From Gordionus sp. m RMFG-2023 (lineage: Eukaryota; Nematomorpha; Gordioida; Chordodea; Parachordodidae), in NCBI RefSeq assembly GCF_954871325.1, contig NC_088778.1, positions 9,457,743-9,521,742 of the forward strand: a stretch of DNA of 64,000 nucleotides. Direction: 5' to 3'. The notes beneath the pieces were generated by a model, which did no database searches, had not been told where the DNA came from, and saw only the letters and a list, made by a program, of their open reading frames with translations. This document shows, in pieces, positions 24,115 through 39,100 of this stretch. A program made the position numbers and the translations under genes. The number at the start of each line of letters is the position of its first letter. Position 1 is the first letter of the stretch.

Positions 24115-27100
24115 GTATGCAAAGTTATACATGCAATATGAGCCTAATTTATAATATTTTTAAAAAATTATTTCAGAATGAATATTTATTTGTAAGAAAT
24201 ATATAGTTTTAGTTACAAAGGATTTGGAAACTAGTTAATATTTGATATAAAAGTTTATAATTTATATTAGAGGTCAAAAAATTTTGGGTGTGGAAAATCT
24301 GTGCAAAATATTTCCCCAACCTTCTTTTTTGGACTTTTTTTTGATAGGCTTTTTAATAATTACATAGAATTAGATAAAATTTTAGATGATATATCGAAGT
24401 AGGTAATATTAAATATATTAATAAAATAACACTAGATTGTTTGTTGCAAATAAGAAATCAAGTAATATTAAAAAATTACAATTTAATATATTTTATTGAA
24501 TGGTTTGCTTTTGTTGTTGAAGAAGAGAAACTTTTATTATGTGAGCACAAATATGTAAACAACATTTTTTATATTTTGTTCTCATCCAATTTAATCATCA
24601 TAAAAAAATAATAGAATGTCAATATCCCTATTTTTCCATTCTTTTGACTAAATTCTTATTTAAAACAAGCATTTATTAAAAAAATAATTTTTACATTAAA
24701 CTTATGATTTTTCACTAAAAATTAGCTGAATATCTATTATTTAAAGAAAATTATAAATAAATTTACTTGCTCAAAATAATTTTGTGCAACATATAAAAAT
24801 TTCTTTTATCTTTGAGACATCATGGCTAAGCAAGGATTTATATATTCATTTATTTTAATATTTATATTCTTTTTTTCATCATTTGTTTCAAATGTTATTT
24901 ATAAAAATAAATATTCATCAGAAAAATCCTTCAAAGTGCCAACAAATTCATGCGATTTACATTTTTTAATTAATATTTTTAATATCAATGAACAAATTTC
25001 CTTTTAGTTTTTTAAGATATTACAATGGTCATTTCAAAAAATAAAATGATTTAATGTTATTCTTTTAAACTTCCTTTATTAAAAGAATTTGATTTTATAT
25101 TATTTTTCAAAACTTATAAAGCAAAATAATCCCCATAAAAATATGGGGTATCATCGTGTCATTACAGAGAAACCATTACAGAGAAAAAAATTATAGAGAA
25201 ACTTTTACAGAGGAGAATGTCTATAGATAATTATTTTATATAGAATTATTTTAAAGAGAATGTATTTTACAGAGAAATTTTTATAGAGAAAACAATTATA
25301 GAGAATGTCATTTATAGAGAATGATTTTACAGAGAATGTATTTTACAGAGAAATTTTTATAGACAATGATTTTATAGAGAATGTCATTTATAGAGAATGA
25401 TTTTACAGAGAAGGATTTTACAGAGAATGATTTTATAGAGAATGTATTTTATAAAGAATTTTATTTAAAGAATATGATTATTTATATAAAATGTTATATC
25501 TATATAATATATAACATTTTTGTGTAACTATTACTTAGGCTCTACATAATCGAAAAGATTACAATATTTGATATAATATTGAATATTAGAATTAGTGATC
25601 TACATTGGGTCTAATTTTTCAAGCCCTGACCAGAATTTTTTTTAAGAAAATTTACTGGTCCGACACAAACTTATTTAAATATAGAAATTAATTTTTATAA
25701 TTAATCAAAATAAATGACATATGTTATATAGCGTCTGGTTCTATAAATAAAATCAAATATTTTTACATAAAAAATTTATTATAAAATTGATAAATTTAAT
25801 TATATTTAAAAAAATTTATAAAGCCTGACTAGGTTCGAATTTATTTAAAAATATTAGACCCAACTCGGTCCAAACTCGATTCATAAAATTAATATATTTT
25901 TAGTATTTATATTCATGAATTCCTTCTGATGAGCCTGAAGATTTTCCTAATTTTTCCTTATTCAATTGGTCCTAAATTCCTCATTCTCTTATTGAGATAA
26001 AGAGGACTGGTATCAAAACCAGGAAATTCCAAAGCTAAGCTAATTAAATAATTATATTTTTTATTCTTATATATTTATACCTGGAACCAATAACAGTTAA
26101 ATGTTCCATAACAATAATAGTTTTTTTTATGGTCAGGATGTTCTTGATTCCAAATAAGTTCATCAGGTTCCAACATTTCTGCAAACCTTTTAGTGATAAC
26201 ATCATTCCATGTCCTAAAAATATCATTTAATAATTATTCTTACAATATAGAAGATGTAATGTTATCCATTTTATCACTTCAAAATTTAAAAAGTTTCACA
26301 AAACGCAAGCAAGTTTGTCTTTTAAAAAATAATTTAAAATGGAAAACGCAAATGTTCTCAATTTAAAATGCATTATTTGCGTTTTGAAACGCTGCGTTGC
26401 AACATGTGCGCACTATCATTACAACATTACATTTTTTAAATTATTCTTTTTGATTTTCGAATTGAACAAAATAGAAAAAATTATATTTACATATTTTGTG
26501 CTCTTATAAAAATAATTTATGCTCAAAAACAACGACAAACGCTTTGTATGCAAATTTCATCACAAATTGATTTAATAAAATTAATGTGTATGAGGGGTTA
26601 GTGGGGTGGAGCAACCACCTCCTATAGTAATTGATTTTTATACCCCCCCCCCCCCCCCGCCCTACTTCAAATGTTATAATCTCAAAATCATAATCAATAT
26701 TTTTTTAAAGCCTCCAAAATATATTTTAGAGCATTGCAAGTCTCACAAGAAGCAAGCCCGTATAATTTTCATCCAAAACACGCGTTTGAACGTGGTAACG
26801 TCAGCGGAATATATGGCTGCAAGTTTGAACGAAAAGGTGGGACAGACTGCTGGATATCAGATCCGATTAGAGAGCAAGTAAATTTAATTCATGAGAAATG
26901 ACAGTGAGAAAGATAGAAAAATATATTTAGGAATGAAAGAAAGAAAGTTAATCAATTGCTAGGGAAAAAGCAAATGATGAGCAAGTTTAAATCAATCATT
27001 TTCTCATTAGAATGTCTTATAATGATATAAGGAATAGCTATGTCATTGTATGCCAAAGGCGATAATGAATATAGAAAAGATGTTCATTTATTTTCTACAT

Positions 27101-30100
27101 TTAGACCTATATATAGATGAATGCAGGAAAAGTAAATAAATAAAAGATAGAAGTGAGAAATATAAATGCTTTTCTAAAAAATACATTTTAATAGTTCTTA
27201 TCAGAGACCTGTAGATGTACCATTTGCACAGCCCTGCCCGGAAATTTTTTAAAAATAAAATACATTTTATTTTTAATTATTATAGTTGATAATGGCTATT
27301 TAAAATATTTGGCCTGGCCTGGGTATTTTTTCAAAAAATTTATTTATGCTGGGCTTAGGGCCGAGTCTGCAGGCCGCTGATTTTTATTTAATTAAAAATA
27401 ACTAATAACATTTCTGAAATTATTTTATTTATGATTGCTTCATAGCCCAATAGGCTAGTTACCTCTCTTATCCCCTTTTTCCATTTCCCGCCATCAAGCC
27501 TTTTCCATTTGTTATGATCGATTCTTTTATTTGTATATCTTCATCCCATTCATTAAAATCAAACTCATATTTGCGTTTTATAATTATTTCAATGATACAG
27601 AGTTTCGCCGACCACCATATTGACTTACTGCACACCATGGGTATTTTTAAGGAATTTGATCAGTTCCGATCCAGAACTTTCAAGGATAACGCATATCATC
27701 ATAGTAAATTTTTCTTAGCTTTGACTTGAAATTATAAAATATATATCTTTTAAATTACAGAGCAGGAATAAACGTAAAAATATTTCAAATATTGTTTTAT
27801 AAAACTTAACACATAAATAACCTATTGATCACTTGGTTACCCACCTTCTTATAAATAGACTATTATTAATGGTCAAAAAAAGTTGCAAATCTCTGAGTAT
27901 AACATTTTATTTAACCGGATAGAATATGATATATGTAAGTAATAGATTTTTAACTAGTGACTTTACAAATCACATTCACAGGAAATTGTTAATTTGGGAA
28001 ATGGAAAATACGTAAATGAATAAGTGAAATGTGCTAGATGAAAATGACATGTGTTTCTGATTGACATTTCGATGAAGCAAAATAATTATAGAGGATATTT
28101 TTTTAATGTTTAATTTTCGGGCCTTGGGTTCAGCTTCGGGGGCTGCCTCTTACAGTATGATAGGAGCCCGAGGATAAAGTTTTCAATGTCCCAGTGGACA
28201 ACCCATGCAGGGCTCTGGAGGGGGGCACATTTTGGGGCACATACCAAGTGATGATATGTTATTGTATTTAACTCTTGCTTAATTCATTTTTTCACTGAAT
28301 TATATAATATTAAATATCAGGACGATATAAATGACAGGGTTAAATGTGTGGACCTAATATTGATATACATGAAGTTATGCTTCTTGCCCAAGCACAAGAA
28401 TATTAAACTACTGCTCAACACGGGCCCTTCTTCTCATTTGGAAAATCTTATAGCACAATATTTTAATTTGGCTAACATATCCACTCACATTGTCAAAAGT
28501 AATATTTAAAAATAATTTATTTTTTTATGTATGTTGGTATATTAAAAAATTTTCTTTTTATAAAATACAAAATGGTGGCCCCAGGTTTAAAAACAATTGT
28601 TAAATCCTCCTACCACAAATTTTGGCTCGCTTTACTCCGAGTTTTTGAAAAATATTTTTAGGTTCAGCCTAGGTCCCTTTTTTAAAATCATTTTATGGCA
28701 TGGTCTAGGCTATTAAAACTAAACCTATAAAAATCTAAATTTATTTTACAAAAATTCGCCTCAGTTTCTGGTTGGTTTGTAATTTTTAAATTTATTTTTA
28801 ACACCCCGGGTTTTTTGAATAATATCATTTCACGGTTTGTGCAGACTTTAAAGGTATTTGCTTACAACAATATATCTTTTTATAATATTGTTAAGAAACG
28901 ACACTTCTATAATGCATGAGTAAAATCAGATTTTTTTAATATTGACTATTATAATCATCATTTCTCTTTTATCTCTATCAGGCCTTTTACATGCATACAC
29001 ACACATACAGAATAATTTTTTGATTGTTGCTTTTTAAAATTTTTCAAAAATTTTCTTGTTAAATTTAAAAATGGAGATCAAGGAATTACCCCTCTCCTAT
29101 TAAGTCTAAATACAGAATTTCAAACTAAATTTAAAATGATTATTTGTAGTTGCTCCACGTGATCAAGCGAAAGTAGATGTGCTAGAATACTATTTGGAGG
29201 ATACATTGAAATAGTAAATTTTTTTTTATTGATATTTATCCAAATCATTGCACTTAATAAATTCTAAAAAAATCATTATATTTAGAAAGCCGTTTTAGTA
29301 ATAAAAGTTAATGATTTATCTGCAGAATTTTATTTACTTTTTGAATCTGAAAATAACACTTTATTTACCATTTTAAGATTGATGATAAAATTGAAGGTAA
29401 AAAAACTCTTAAAATATTGTATCCCAATTATCCGAATAAGAAGTGTAAATAATTTAATCTTTTATCTACGAAAGTAATTTAATTTATTAAATTTTATAAA
29501 CCTAGTGTTGGTATATTGAACGAAGAAGCTGCCAGTTTCGAGAAGTCATGGATACCGAGTAAATTTTTGATATATATTTAATAAAATTAGCATAGTTTGC
29601 ATTATTCATACATAATTAAATGTGATAGCTCTCTATTGACAAAGATACATTATATATTTATTAATAATATTTATATACATATTTATATTTAGACCTGTGC
29701 ACCGATATCTTAATCAGTGGTGGTAATTTTTTCATTGTCGTTCGACAGTGCATAAAATTTTTTTTTATATAAATTAATGTATTATATTTTTTTATAATTT
29801 ATTTGGGCTCTCTTTTCTTCATTTCTTAAATTATTTACTTTCTCACTCCAATTTAAATTTATGTATTTTCTCATTCTCAGAAATAGACTAAGGAATTGCA
29901 TTTTTACTCAGATCAGAGTCACATAAACAACACATATATTAGTAATATTCTATTGATTTTTAATGTAACAAATTAAAATATAAATTTGGAATGCAAGCAA
30001 AATATAAAGTATGAAATATAATAAATGAGAATTCAGATTAGCAAAATTATAATTTTCATGAATAAATAGTATTTTATCAAGATTCGTGGGCCGTAAAGGA

Positions 30101-33100
30101 GTCCTTTTGAGTATAAATTCAGCAATGGAAAAAATTCTTTCACTGGGTTTACTGGTTGCAGGTATACAATTAACCTTCCTAGCTAAATTAACAAGCCTAG
30201 GAAGTTCCAGTCCCTTTTTCTTCCAAAAGGTTAATGCATCCTCTTCTGGGATATTATGTTGGTTGTGCAAAATATGACTACTTGTTCTAGATTACTAATG
30301 TTGTTATAATAGATGCTTGGAAGGGAATGTTTACGAGCTATTTTAGCTATATAAGAAATGGATGTTTGCCGCCCATTATCTTCAACTTGAATCTATCATT
30401 GTGCATTTCTATCATGTTCTAAAAGTTTTAAATGTTTAATTAAATTGCAATGATGTCGTAGAATTAGAATTTAAATATTCTGAAACAATTTTAAGATTTT
30501 GAAATCTGCGATCAAGTAGAGTCGCTAATCTATTGATTTGTTTATGGGTTTCTATTTCACTGCGAAATAATCCTAAGTTTATTGTCGATCTTTTTTGGGT
30601 TGAAAGAAATTTTACCGACTCTCGGAATGAATTTAATACTGTGTAAAGCTCATCAATCATATTCCATTCATTATTAAAGAGTTTTAAAGATTCTTTTCTT
30701 ATAGAACATTATAAGAATTTTGTTTACACTATAAATACTTTCTAGCATAATTAATATGTTGTGCCAGCGGGTAGGGCAATTTAATTTTAAAGATTTTGCA
30801 TTAATTAGATTAGTTGGTGCAATGCCATTTCTATTATCCGCCTCATCAGACATATCAAAATGGTCATCAAGGTATGAATCAGAATCATCATTATCCAAGA
30901 TATGACCTGTCTCATAAATTGACTGCAGAGATTTACGATGATTAGCCTTAATTTCATATTACCAAATCAGCTACTCGATATCGGAGGGCTGAAATAATTT
31001 CTCCAAATTTTTATGAGAATATCAATTCTGGCAACTTTTTTATGCCATTAACTGTAACCAAATTATGAAGTTCATGCCCTAAGCATAAATGATGCTCATA
31101 ATTCCCCAATCTGACGCTTCTTTTGACATTGGCCCCAGCATCAGTTACCATTTGTATTATTTTGACTTTTAAATGGAACTCTTCTTTAATACTACAATAT
31201 GGTTTACCAGTATGCTTTTGTGTCACATTTCTAGTTGTCAGGGTAAAATATTTTAAATCAAAATTTTTATCTAAATGATGAAGACTTGAACTTGAATGTG
31301 ATATAATTTCGACGCTGGAAATGATCGGTCAATAAATCAAATGTGATAGAACAGAATTTTGGTCCTGAATCAATCAGATTTAAAATATGCTCCTTTATAG
31401 ATAAATAAACATCATCTAATGCAGCCCGACTAATGGTTGTCTTATTAGGCAATTCTGACGAGGAATCAATTATCATATATTTCTATTTTTTTAATTAATA
31501 TTTTAAAAATCATTTTATTTAAATTTTAAACTTTTAGAAAATCAGTCATCCCTTTATTGTTTATAGAATTAAATGGCATTAAATCTAAGCAGCACATCAA
31601 AACATAATTTCGCCCTATTAGATTTCATATTTATTTTATACATTAGAAAGATATTTAAAGAGCTAGAATGGAACAAATAAATAGTTTTGAACTTTCAATA
31701 TAAAGTTTTACATAATTAATGTAATAAATTATATATTAAGTTCATACATTAAAAAGATAAATTAGAGCTGACAATAAACAAAAAAATTTAGTTGTTTTGA
31801 ACTTTCAAAATAAAGCTTATTAAAATTAATTTAACAAACCAGTTCAAAATTTAAAATGAATAATAATAAACAATAATTCTAACCTAAGAGCCATTTTTTA
31901 TCTTTTATATTGTTGTTACATTTTGGTGTTGGCTTTAAACACATTTTTAGACTTGAATGGATTTTTTATTATTAATTTTTTCTGATATTTTATGAACATT
32001 AAGTGCCGAAAAAGATTACTTGTACTTATATTTTTACTAAAACATTTTATTTCATAACTAAAATGTAAATTATATATAAATATAAGTCTAAAATTAAAAT
32101 TTACTGTGAAAATGGATTATGTTTATCCGAATCTTTCTCATCTTTTTTCCCCAATTTTAGGCAAGGTTCACAATAAATTTAATCAGGCATTATTATGCTT
32201 TTCTTATTTTCATTCTTCAAAATAAGATTTCCAAAGTACCCCCAGACATAACTTGATTTATGATTGATTAGTAGAGAAAGTCGTTATTTCATAATTGCAT
32301 ATAGTGTGATTTAAAACGTTCAAGTCCATAAAAATTATTAATATGTATTGTTTGTGGGATGTAGGAATAAATGTAAATGACATCACTATTCTAATATGTA
32401 TAGCAATAAAATACAATTTATTTTTTATTAATGTTAATGTTCATATTTAAATAATGATAATTGGGATATGGAATCTCGTGGGATTCGGAATCCCAACGTG
32501 GGGATTCGAGATCTTGAATCCCCACGTTTTTTTTGGAATCTTTTTTTTTTAAATTAAATATTTTAGCTTTATATAAAAATTTTAATATTTGGAGAATTTC
32601 TTAAGAATTTAATAAAATCTTTCTTTCTTTCTTATTACTTTAAGTGATCTTTCTTTATTACTTTCTTTCCTAAAATTTTTTATTTTAATATTTGGAGAAT
32701 TTCTTATGAATTTAATAATCATCTGTCTGTATACATTTTAATACAATATTTCAATTTAATGAATAAAATTGACTCGTTTATTACTATATTTCGATATTTT
32801 TATTTTGTATAAATTTCAATAATATATTTCAATTTATTTCGAATTAACCCTTTCCAACAAAGGTTAAAAAAATCACTTAAACTTTAAAGATGTGGTCTAT
32901 TTTACCCCTAATAAATACAAAATTTAATATTTTATGCTAATTTTCCTAAAATTGCTTAGATTTTAAGACTATATTTCAATTTAATGAATAAAATTGACTC
33001 ATTAATACTATATTTATTTAAAATAACATAAAAAAAATAACAAAAAAAATAATATACCCGACTTAAGCAATAACTCATATTTTAATTTTTCTTTCTTTCT

Positions 33101-36100
33101 TATTACTTTCCTAAAATTTTTGAAAAAAATATTCACAAAAACAACAAAAAAAAATTGAAAAAACGAAAAAAAACAACTTTTTTTTAAATCTAGCTATTTT
33201 TTTATATAATAAAAATAAACTTAAACTCTGACTTAAGAAAACCCATATTTTAATTTTTCTTTCTTTCTTATTACTTTCCTAAAATTTTTGAAAAAAAATA
33301 TTCACAAAAACAAACAAAAAAAAATTGGAAATACGAAAAAAAACAACTTTTTTTTTAAATCTAGCTATTTTTTTTTATATAATAAAAATAAACTTAAACT
33401 CTATTCATTTTTTCCCTTTAACTAATAAAAATAAACTTAAACTCTATTCATTTTTCCCTTTAACTAATAAAAATAAACTTAAACTCTATTCATTTTTCCC
33501 TTTAACCCCCTTTTATCTTTAATAATTTATTTTATCATATAAATGGAATTTCATCAAAACTCATTTTTTTAAAAAAAAATCCCCGAGCACAGATTCGTGG
33601 TTCAGACCCATATATTTTAAGTAATTTCTTATTGAACTTATTATAGATATAAATATATGGTTATTAGTTATCAATCGATAATTAAGACATATTGAATAGG
33701 CAACAAGCCAAGCGATACCTCGCGATGGAGATGCTATTATTGGGGGGGGGGGGGGTCAGGACTAATTTTATGTATCAAATACGCCTAATTCTACTTTAAT
33801 ATGGTGTATAAATATATTTTTATTTATTAAAAAAATTTTTTAATTTAATCTTAATTTTCTTTCTCCTGTTTTTATAAGTCAAACCCTTATTCGAAATATA
33901 TATTTTTCTATTAAATTTGTTTTTATTTCTAAAATAAAATAATATACTTTTTTGTCAATTTTTGCCGTCTAGTTTTTATTTTCTTTATTTGTTATATAAT
34001 AAACTAATTAATATAAATTTTCAAAAAGGATAAAAATCATAAATATTTTCGCATGAATATATATTTTAAAAAAATCGGAATTAAAAAATAAATTATTTAT
34101 TACAAAATTATTTAATGATACATGACATTTATTTGAACATTTAAGATTGTTCTTGTAACATTCGCATCTTTTGTTCATGCAACCCATTTTGCAATTACAT
34201 AACGACGTTTTCCCATAGTTTGTAACACTTCGGGAGGCTCCTAAATATTGTTAGCAGTTTAAATAAATAATTAATATATTTTATATAGATGAATTAATTT
34301 GAGGAGTATGTTACTATAATAAAAAAAGCTTAAATTACCTATGATTGATATATCTTTGTCGGGAACTTCAAAATCATTTAATTTTATCGTTTTATACAGA
34401 CTAGAGGCAATAAACGGTGTTGAAATTCTTCCAGCACACGTAACCTACCCATATTTTATTTTTTTCAATTTTTAATATTTTCCCTACTAAATTTTTAGGA
34501 CAGATATTAGTTCTATCTGTCCTATGGATAGGTAATAATACGTGATCACCTAAGATTAGGTTATTTTCTCCAATTATTTGAGAGTAAATTATGTTTTGAC
34601 GCCCTCGATCATTTAAATATGAAATAAAAGAAGGGGCCCTTTTTAAAATATTAGAAATACTATTCCCAATATTATTGGTAGCACAACTATTTTTCCATAA
34701 ATTGTCCATAATATTATTAGTAGTCCTTATTCAAAAAATGTTGGCAACAAAATTATATGGAAAAATAGTTGTGCTACCAATAATATTGTTGGGATTCCGA
34801 ATCCCACGAGATTCCATATCCCAATACGACATATATATAATTAAACAGCATTCTAAAAATTATACACGCCACGCCGCCACCATAAAAAAATCGGCGGCGA
34901 GCCGGCTCGCGCATATGATATCAATCGGTGGCTGTTTCGGCGTGAGTCGGTGGTGCACAGGTCTAAATTTATTTTAGCTATATAGTTTAAAAAACGAATA
35001 TGGTTTGTTATAAAGGTTACTGTTCATTTGAGGTTCGGTTAGGTTTCTACTGGGGAAAATTAAGATAAGGTTCATTAGATTTTTCTAAATATTGTTTATA
35101 AAATTAATAAAATCTTAAGGATGTAAAAAAGAAGTTATTCACCTTTGTAACTCCAGTAAAAAGTAAGTGCCTCAATTTTTAATGAAATTTTAAGGCTATA
35201 TTTTTGGACCTATTTGTAGGAACAATGGCCATCGAAAGGTTGAAACAATTTTTAGCTATCCCGTGCGATACACAATTGGATCCGGTTGTCATAGAATACC
35301 TTGCTAATACTATCCCTCGTCTCAACGAACATCTGGCTAATAACAGTAATGGTGGTCAGGAATCTATAGTACAGATACTATGATATTTAGAATACCCCCC
35401 CCCCCCCTTCTGCTTGAAATCTCCAAAAGTGCATCATCATGTTCTATTTTGGATTTATCTATAGTCGTTCATACAATTTTTTTTAACAAGTTTGGGTTTC
35501 TATAGCTGTGTAACATATTTTTTTGAAGAATGGAGGAATGTAACATGAGTCGTACGCCTATGTGTAAGATAGGATAGAACATCAATTATATGAGGTATGG
35601 CGTTTTGTTCCTTATATATATAACCAAGGAATTTGATCATGCGTTTTTCTAAGCTAAGTTGTGTTTGTATCGAATACCATGACACTACTCTCGAACTTTT
35701 GTCTAAAAGAGAGCTCAACTTATAAGTAGCTCAAGTTTAAAAAAGATAGGGCTGGGCTCAGGCTTAAAAAAATATCGAGCTGAGTGGGCTTAAGAGATTT
35801 ATTATATACAAAATAAAATAAAATCAGGGATCTAAACCTAACTGGTACCTAAACCGTAATGATTTTCTATTCGAACCTAAACCATCGCTGAAATGTCTTT
35901 GAACTGGTTCTAGCCTCAGATTTTTGTGCTTATAAAAGAATATGTATTACTAAATAATTTATATCCTAATTGTTTTAATATTATCAATCAATTTTGATAA
36001 GTGTTAGTAACAACTAGAGATAAATTAAATCCAATTTAAATTATTTACATATAGTTTTATAAATGATACATCAAAACGTAATACTGATGAAGGGTACTAC

Positions 36101-39100
36101 GGAGCAAATCTTGAGCGTCACATAAAAAGAAACCTCCTTTAGAACTCAATAAAATTAACAAAATATCACAACAAATAAAATATAAAATATAATTCGAATG
36201 AAGGTTTGTATACCAAAGTGTTTCAAACAATTTTTAGAGGTTTGAACCAACCCGATTTTTTATTATTTCCGAACCTAACCTTGAACCGTTATTTTTATCC
36301 GAACCCTGAGCCAAACCTATATTTCTTTCAGTTCGGGTCCCTAGATAAAATGGTAATTTATTTCTTGCGATTCGGAAAAATAATTAGTGATCGTTATTTT
36401 AACTTTATGAAAAATGCGTTTAATTTAATAATTTCGCGCTGGACTCAGGCTTAGAATAAAGATATCAAGGGTTATCAGATTTCTTTTTTTATCACCTGTA
36501 TAATTTGATATTTTACTTAAATAGTGAAGATCAAATTTAAAAAAAATTATTTATGTATCAATAATTAACGAGAAATGAAAGAGGGCCAATTAGCAAACGA
36601 AAGAATAAATGTTTATTTGATTGGGAGAATGTTTCGAATATTGTGCATCAATTACTTTGTCTATCTATTTCATACCTAATTATACTATTTAAATTTTTTT
36701 ATACAACTTATAAAACCTTTTCAGGAATTGGACAAATATATAGATAAAAGTCTGGAAGAGGTCTGGCTCCTAGAATGGCTCATATTACATTATCACAACG
36801 ATGTCTCTAATACAGACCCCAGACCCGATAGCAACCTCAGCATCTTAAAGACTAATTATGGCAGTTCTGGCGACTACTACAAAAATGGTCAAGTTATAAT
36901 GAGGGGAAAGTATATGGAGGCTCTTATAGACCTGCTCCCTCATTACGGGATCGATGGTAAATAGTATTATACAGTTTTTCGAAGAGCTAATTCAAATATT
37001 ATTAAAAATAGTATTTAATTTTTTTTAAAGCTCGCTTTTCAAGTGAACCAGAACGAAGACCCGTTTTTAAAAATAGGTTCGGTACCCGATCTTGTATTTG
37101 ATCCGATCCGTTTATTATGCAAATTATGTAATATGTCATTATTTTTTATTCCCCTTTAAAGTGATAAATCAATGCCATACTTCCCTCGATTGCAACGCGT
37201 TCATGCTTTCGGCTGCTTTGGGCCTCAATCATTGTTTGACAAAGATTTTCTTTCACCTAAATCTCTCCAACCCTAACATCAATAGTAAAAAGAATATAGG
37301 AATTTATTTACACCCTGTTTCAATAATTTTGTCACGAATAATTGATTGAAAATTTTCTCTTTTTTTATTTCAAAAATTTTTGTATTTACTCTCTTAATTG
37401 AAATAAACAATTCCATATTATATACTCTTCCGCATCTTATAGGTGCAATTTAAACTCAATTATACATTGGAATTTATTTATTAATGAAAAAACAATTATA
37501 TTTCGGAATTTATTTATTAATGAAAATGAATTAATCATTCTTTTCTATATTCACGAGAAAAAATTGAAGTTGTATTCTTAAATTAAAACAATTATTGATG
37601 TTTGTGACATGATAATTTTCTTTAAATATTTTTCCCTATGTAATTACGAAAAATCTTGAGATGGAGTATTATAAAAGTATTACAAGATTGGCAAATTTGG
37701 TTTTCATTATACAGGTGAGTGCAGGAGAAAAGGCTACTAAGCCTTGAGGCATTATGTAATTTTTTCACAATCCTAAAGACACCAGCCATATTTCCGGCGA
37801 AAACCTCGAGGCTGAAGTATCGGCTAACAAAGAGCGATTTACACACCATAACATTTTAAATGAATAAATGTATATTTAAAAAAAATGTATTTATAAGATA
37901 ACAAGCTGGGCGACACATCGACTTTCAATGATGGCATGTGCGGGATAAATAGATTTTGCAAGCTTAATGGATGGACAGCACTGCATTGGGCTAAACATTT
38001 TAATAGGACGCATAGTGTGGCACTCATCAATACGTTTTAGTTGAGTTTAATCTGTTAATTTTTTTTTCACGGAAAAAATGCATAATTTTTTTAAAATGCT
38101 TAGTTGTTATTAACAGTGTTAAAGTATCGTGATATTGAATTCGATATAACCCCAATCACTAAAAAAAATTTACCTTTAAATAACAGGATATTAGAATATT
38201 ATTTTCGTTCAAAAACTAAATTTGTACACTTTGATAATGAATTACGGAAATAATATAGAATAAATATGTACAAATTTTTCTGGGCAAAAACAAAAATACC
38301 AAGGACTTAAATTTAAAAGTAATGGGCAAAAAATAATATAGAATGGCATACATTAAATTTTTATATTTATTGATACGTAATAAATTATATGAAAAAAAAC
38401 ACATTTACAAAGTCCAAATCAAAAAATTAAAAAAAGTATTTTATCCCTTTTATTCAAGCACGACTATAAAAGGCTTTATTTTGTGGTATACACGCTGTAC
38501 AAATGAAATATAAAGAATTAAATAAGGTATTAATGTCTACGAGGTGTTTTGAACTCGATTACAAACAATAATGAGAATAAAGGAAGGAATGATCAAATTG
38601 TTTTCTTATTATAAATCACAATATTTGTTCAATAAAACAGTCAAATAGCCGGTATTTCTCCTTTCGAAGAAACGCGGCTTTTGTTGGATACCGCAACCGC
38701 GATTAACGCCTCGGGAAATACTAATGGCGAAAACAATCCCGAGATCACCTCGTCCACGCTCAAGGCCAAAGAAATACCTTACAAAGATCAAAATATCTTG
38801 CTCAATCAGCTCAGCCTTTTATTTTACGAGAAATGTTTTGCATCGCGAAACAGGGACCAGCTCCGTATTTACCAAGATGTCTTGATAGCCTTGTTGCTCA
38901 AATTGGTGTTAAATCAGGACATGGCTCAAAATTCCAATTTAGCGGGGAAAGGAGAAGGGGATGCAACCAAAATCAACGAGGGTATGAACTAAATAAGTTA
39001 CGATTATGGGTTTTAATTTACGTGAATCTGCAAGATTTGACCCAAACCGGCGCTATAATTTTTAAACGATTTTTTCCATCAGGACCCGAAAGATTTTTCT

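Larger units (their letters stand above)
29689..34966 (-). mobile_element. hAT DNA transposon with nested insertion, decayed
   Basis: The ends TTAGACCTGTGCACC (left) and its complement at 34952-34966 form the inverted repeats. The 8-bp flanks ATTTATAT (29681-29688) and ATTTATTT (34967-34974) match at 7 of 8. The transposase is on the minus strand from about 31476 to 29950. It includes VTDAGANVKRSVRLG and HHLCLGHELHNLV of the core, NCPTRWHNILIMLE, and the C-terminal hAT dimerisation segment ATSKPSERIFSIAEFILK. It is split into at least five short open stretches by stops and frameshifts (breaks near 31250, 31000, 30670 and 30300), so inactive. Without the nested 2.36-kb element it would be about 2.9 kb, a normal hAT size. 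Confidence 0.83.
29559..35219. other. Intron 9 of the YTHDC2-like gene, filled by a hAT element
   Basis: 5.66 kb, the longest intron flanked by well-supported exons. Nearly all of it is one hAT element (29689-34966) with a second element inside it. No exon seen. Confidence 0.75.

Noticed and set aside
25156-25480. Regular repeats as a CRISPR array
   Set aside because: Units are contiguous and degenerate with no constant spacers, and the DNA is an animal intron.
29381-29396. Tiny extra exon IDDKIEG between exons 8 and 9
   Set aside because: Exons 8 and 9 already join in phase, and a piece this short cannot be supported.
32461-34824. Inverted-end element as a Polinton or other virus-like element
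   Set aside because: Far too short and no polymerase, capsid or packaging gene seen.
35500-35718. Minus-strand frame MSSLLDKSSRVVSW
   Set aside because: No recognisable family and no supporting splice sites; left as intron sequence.
37622-37849. Minus-strand frame MVCKSLFVSRYF
   Set aside because: Lies in an intron, no similarity, and composition does not support coding.
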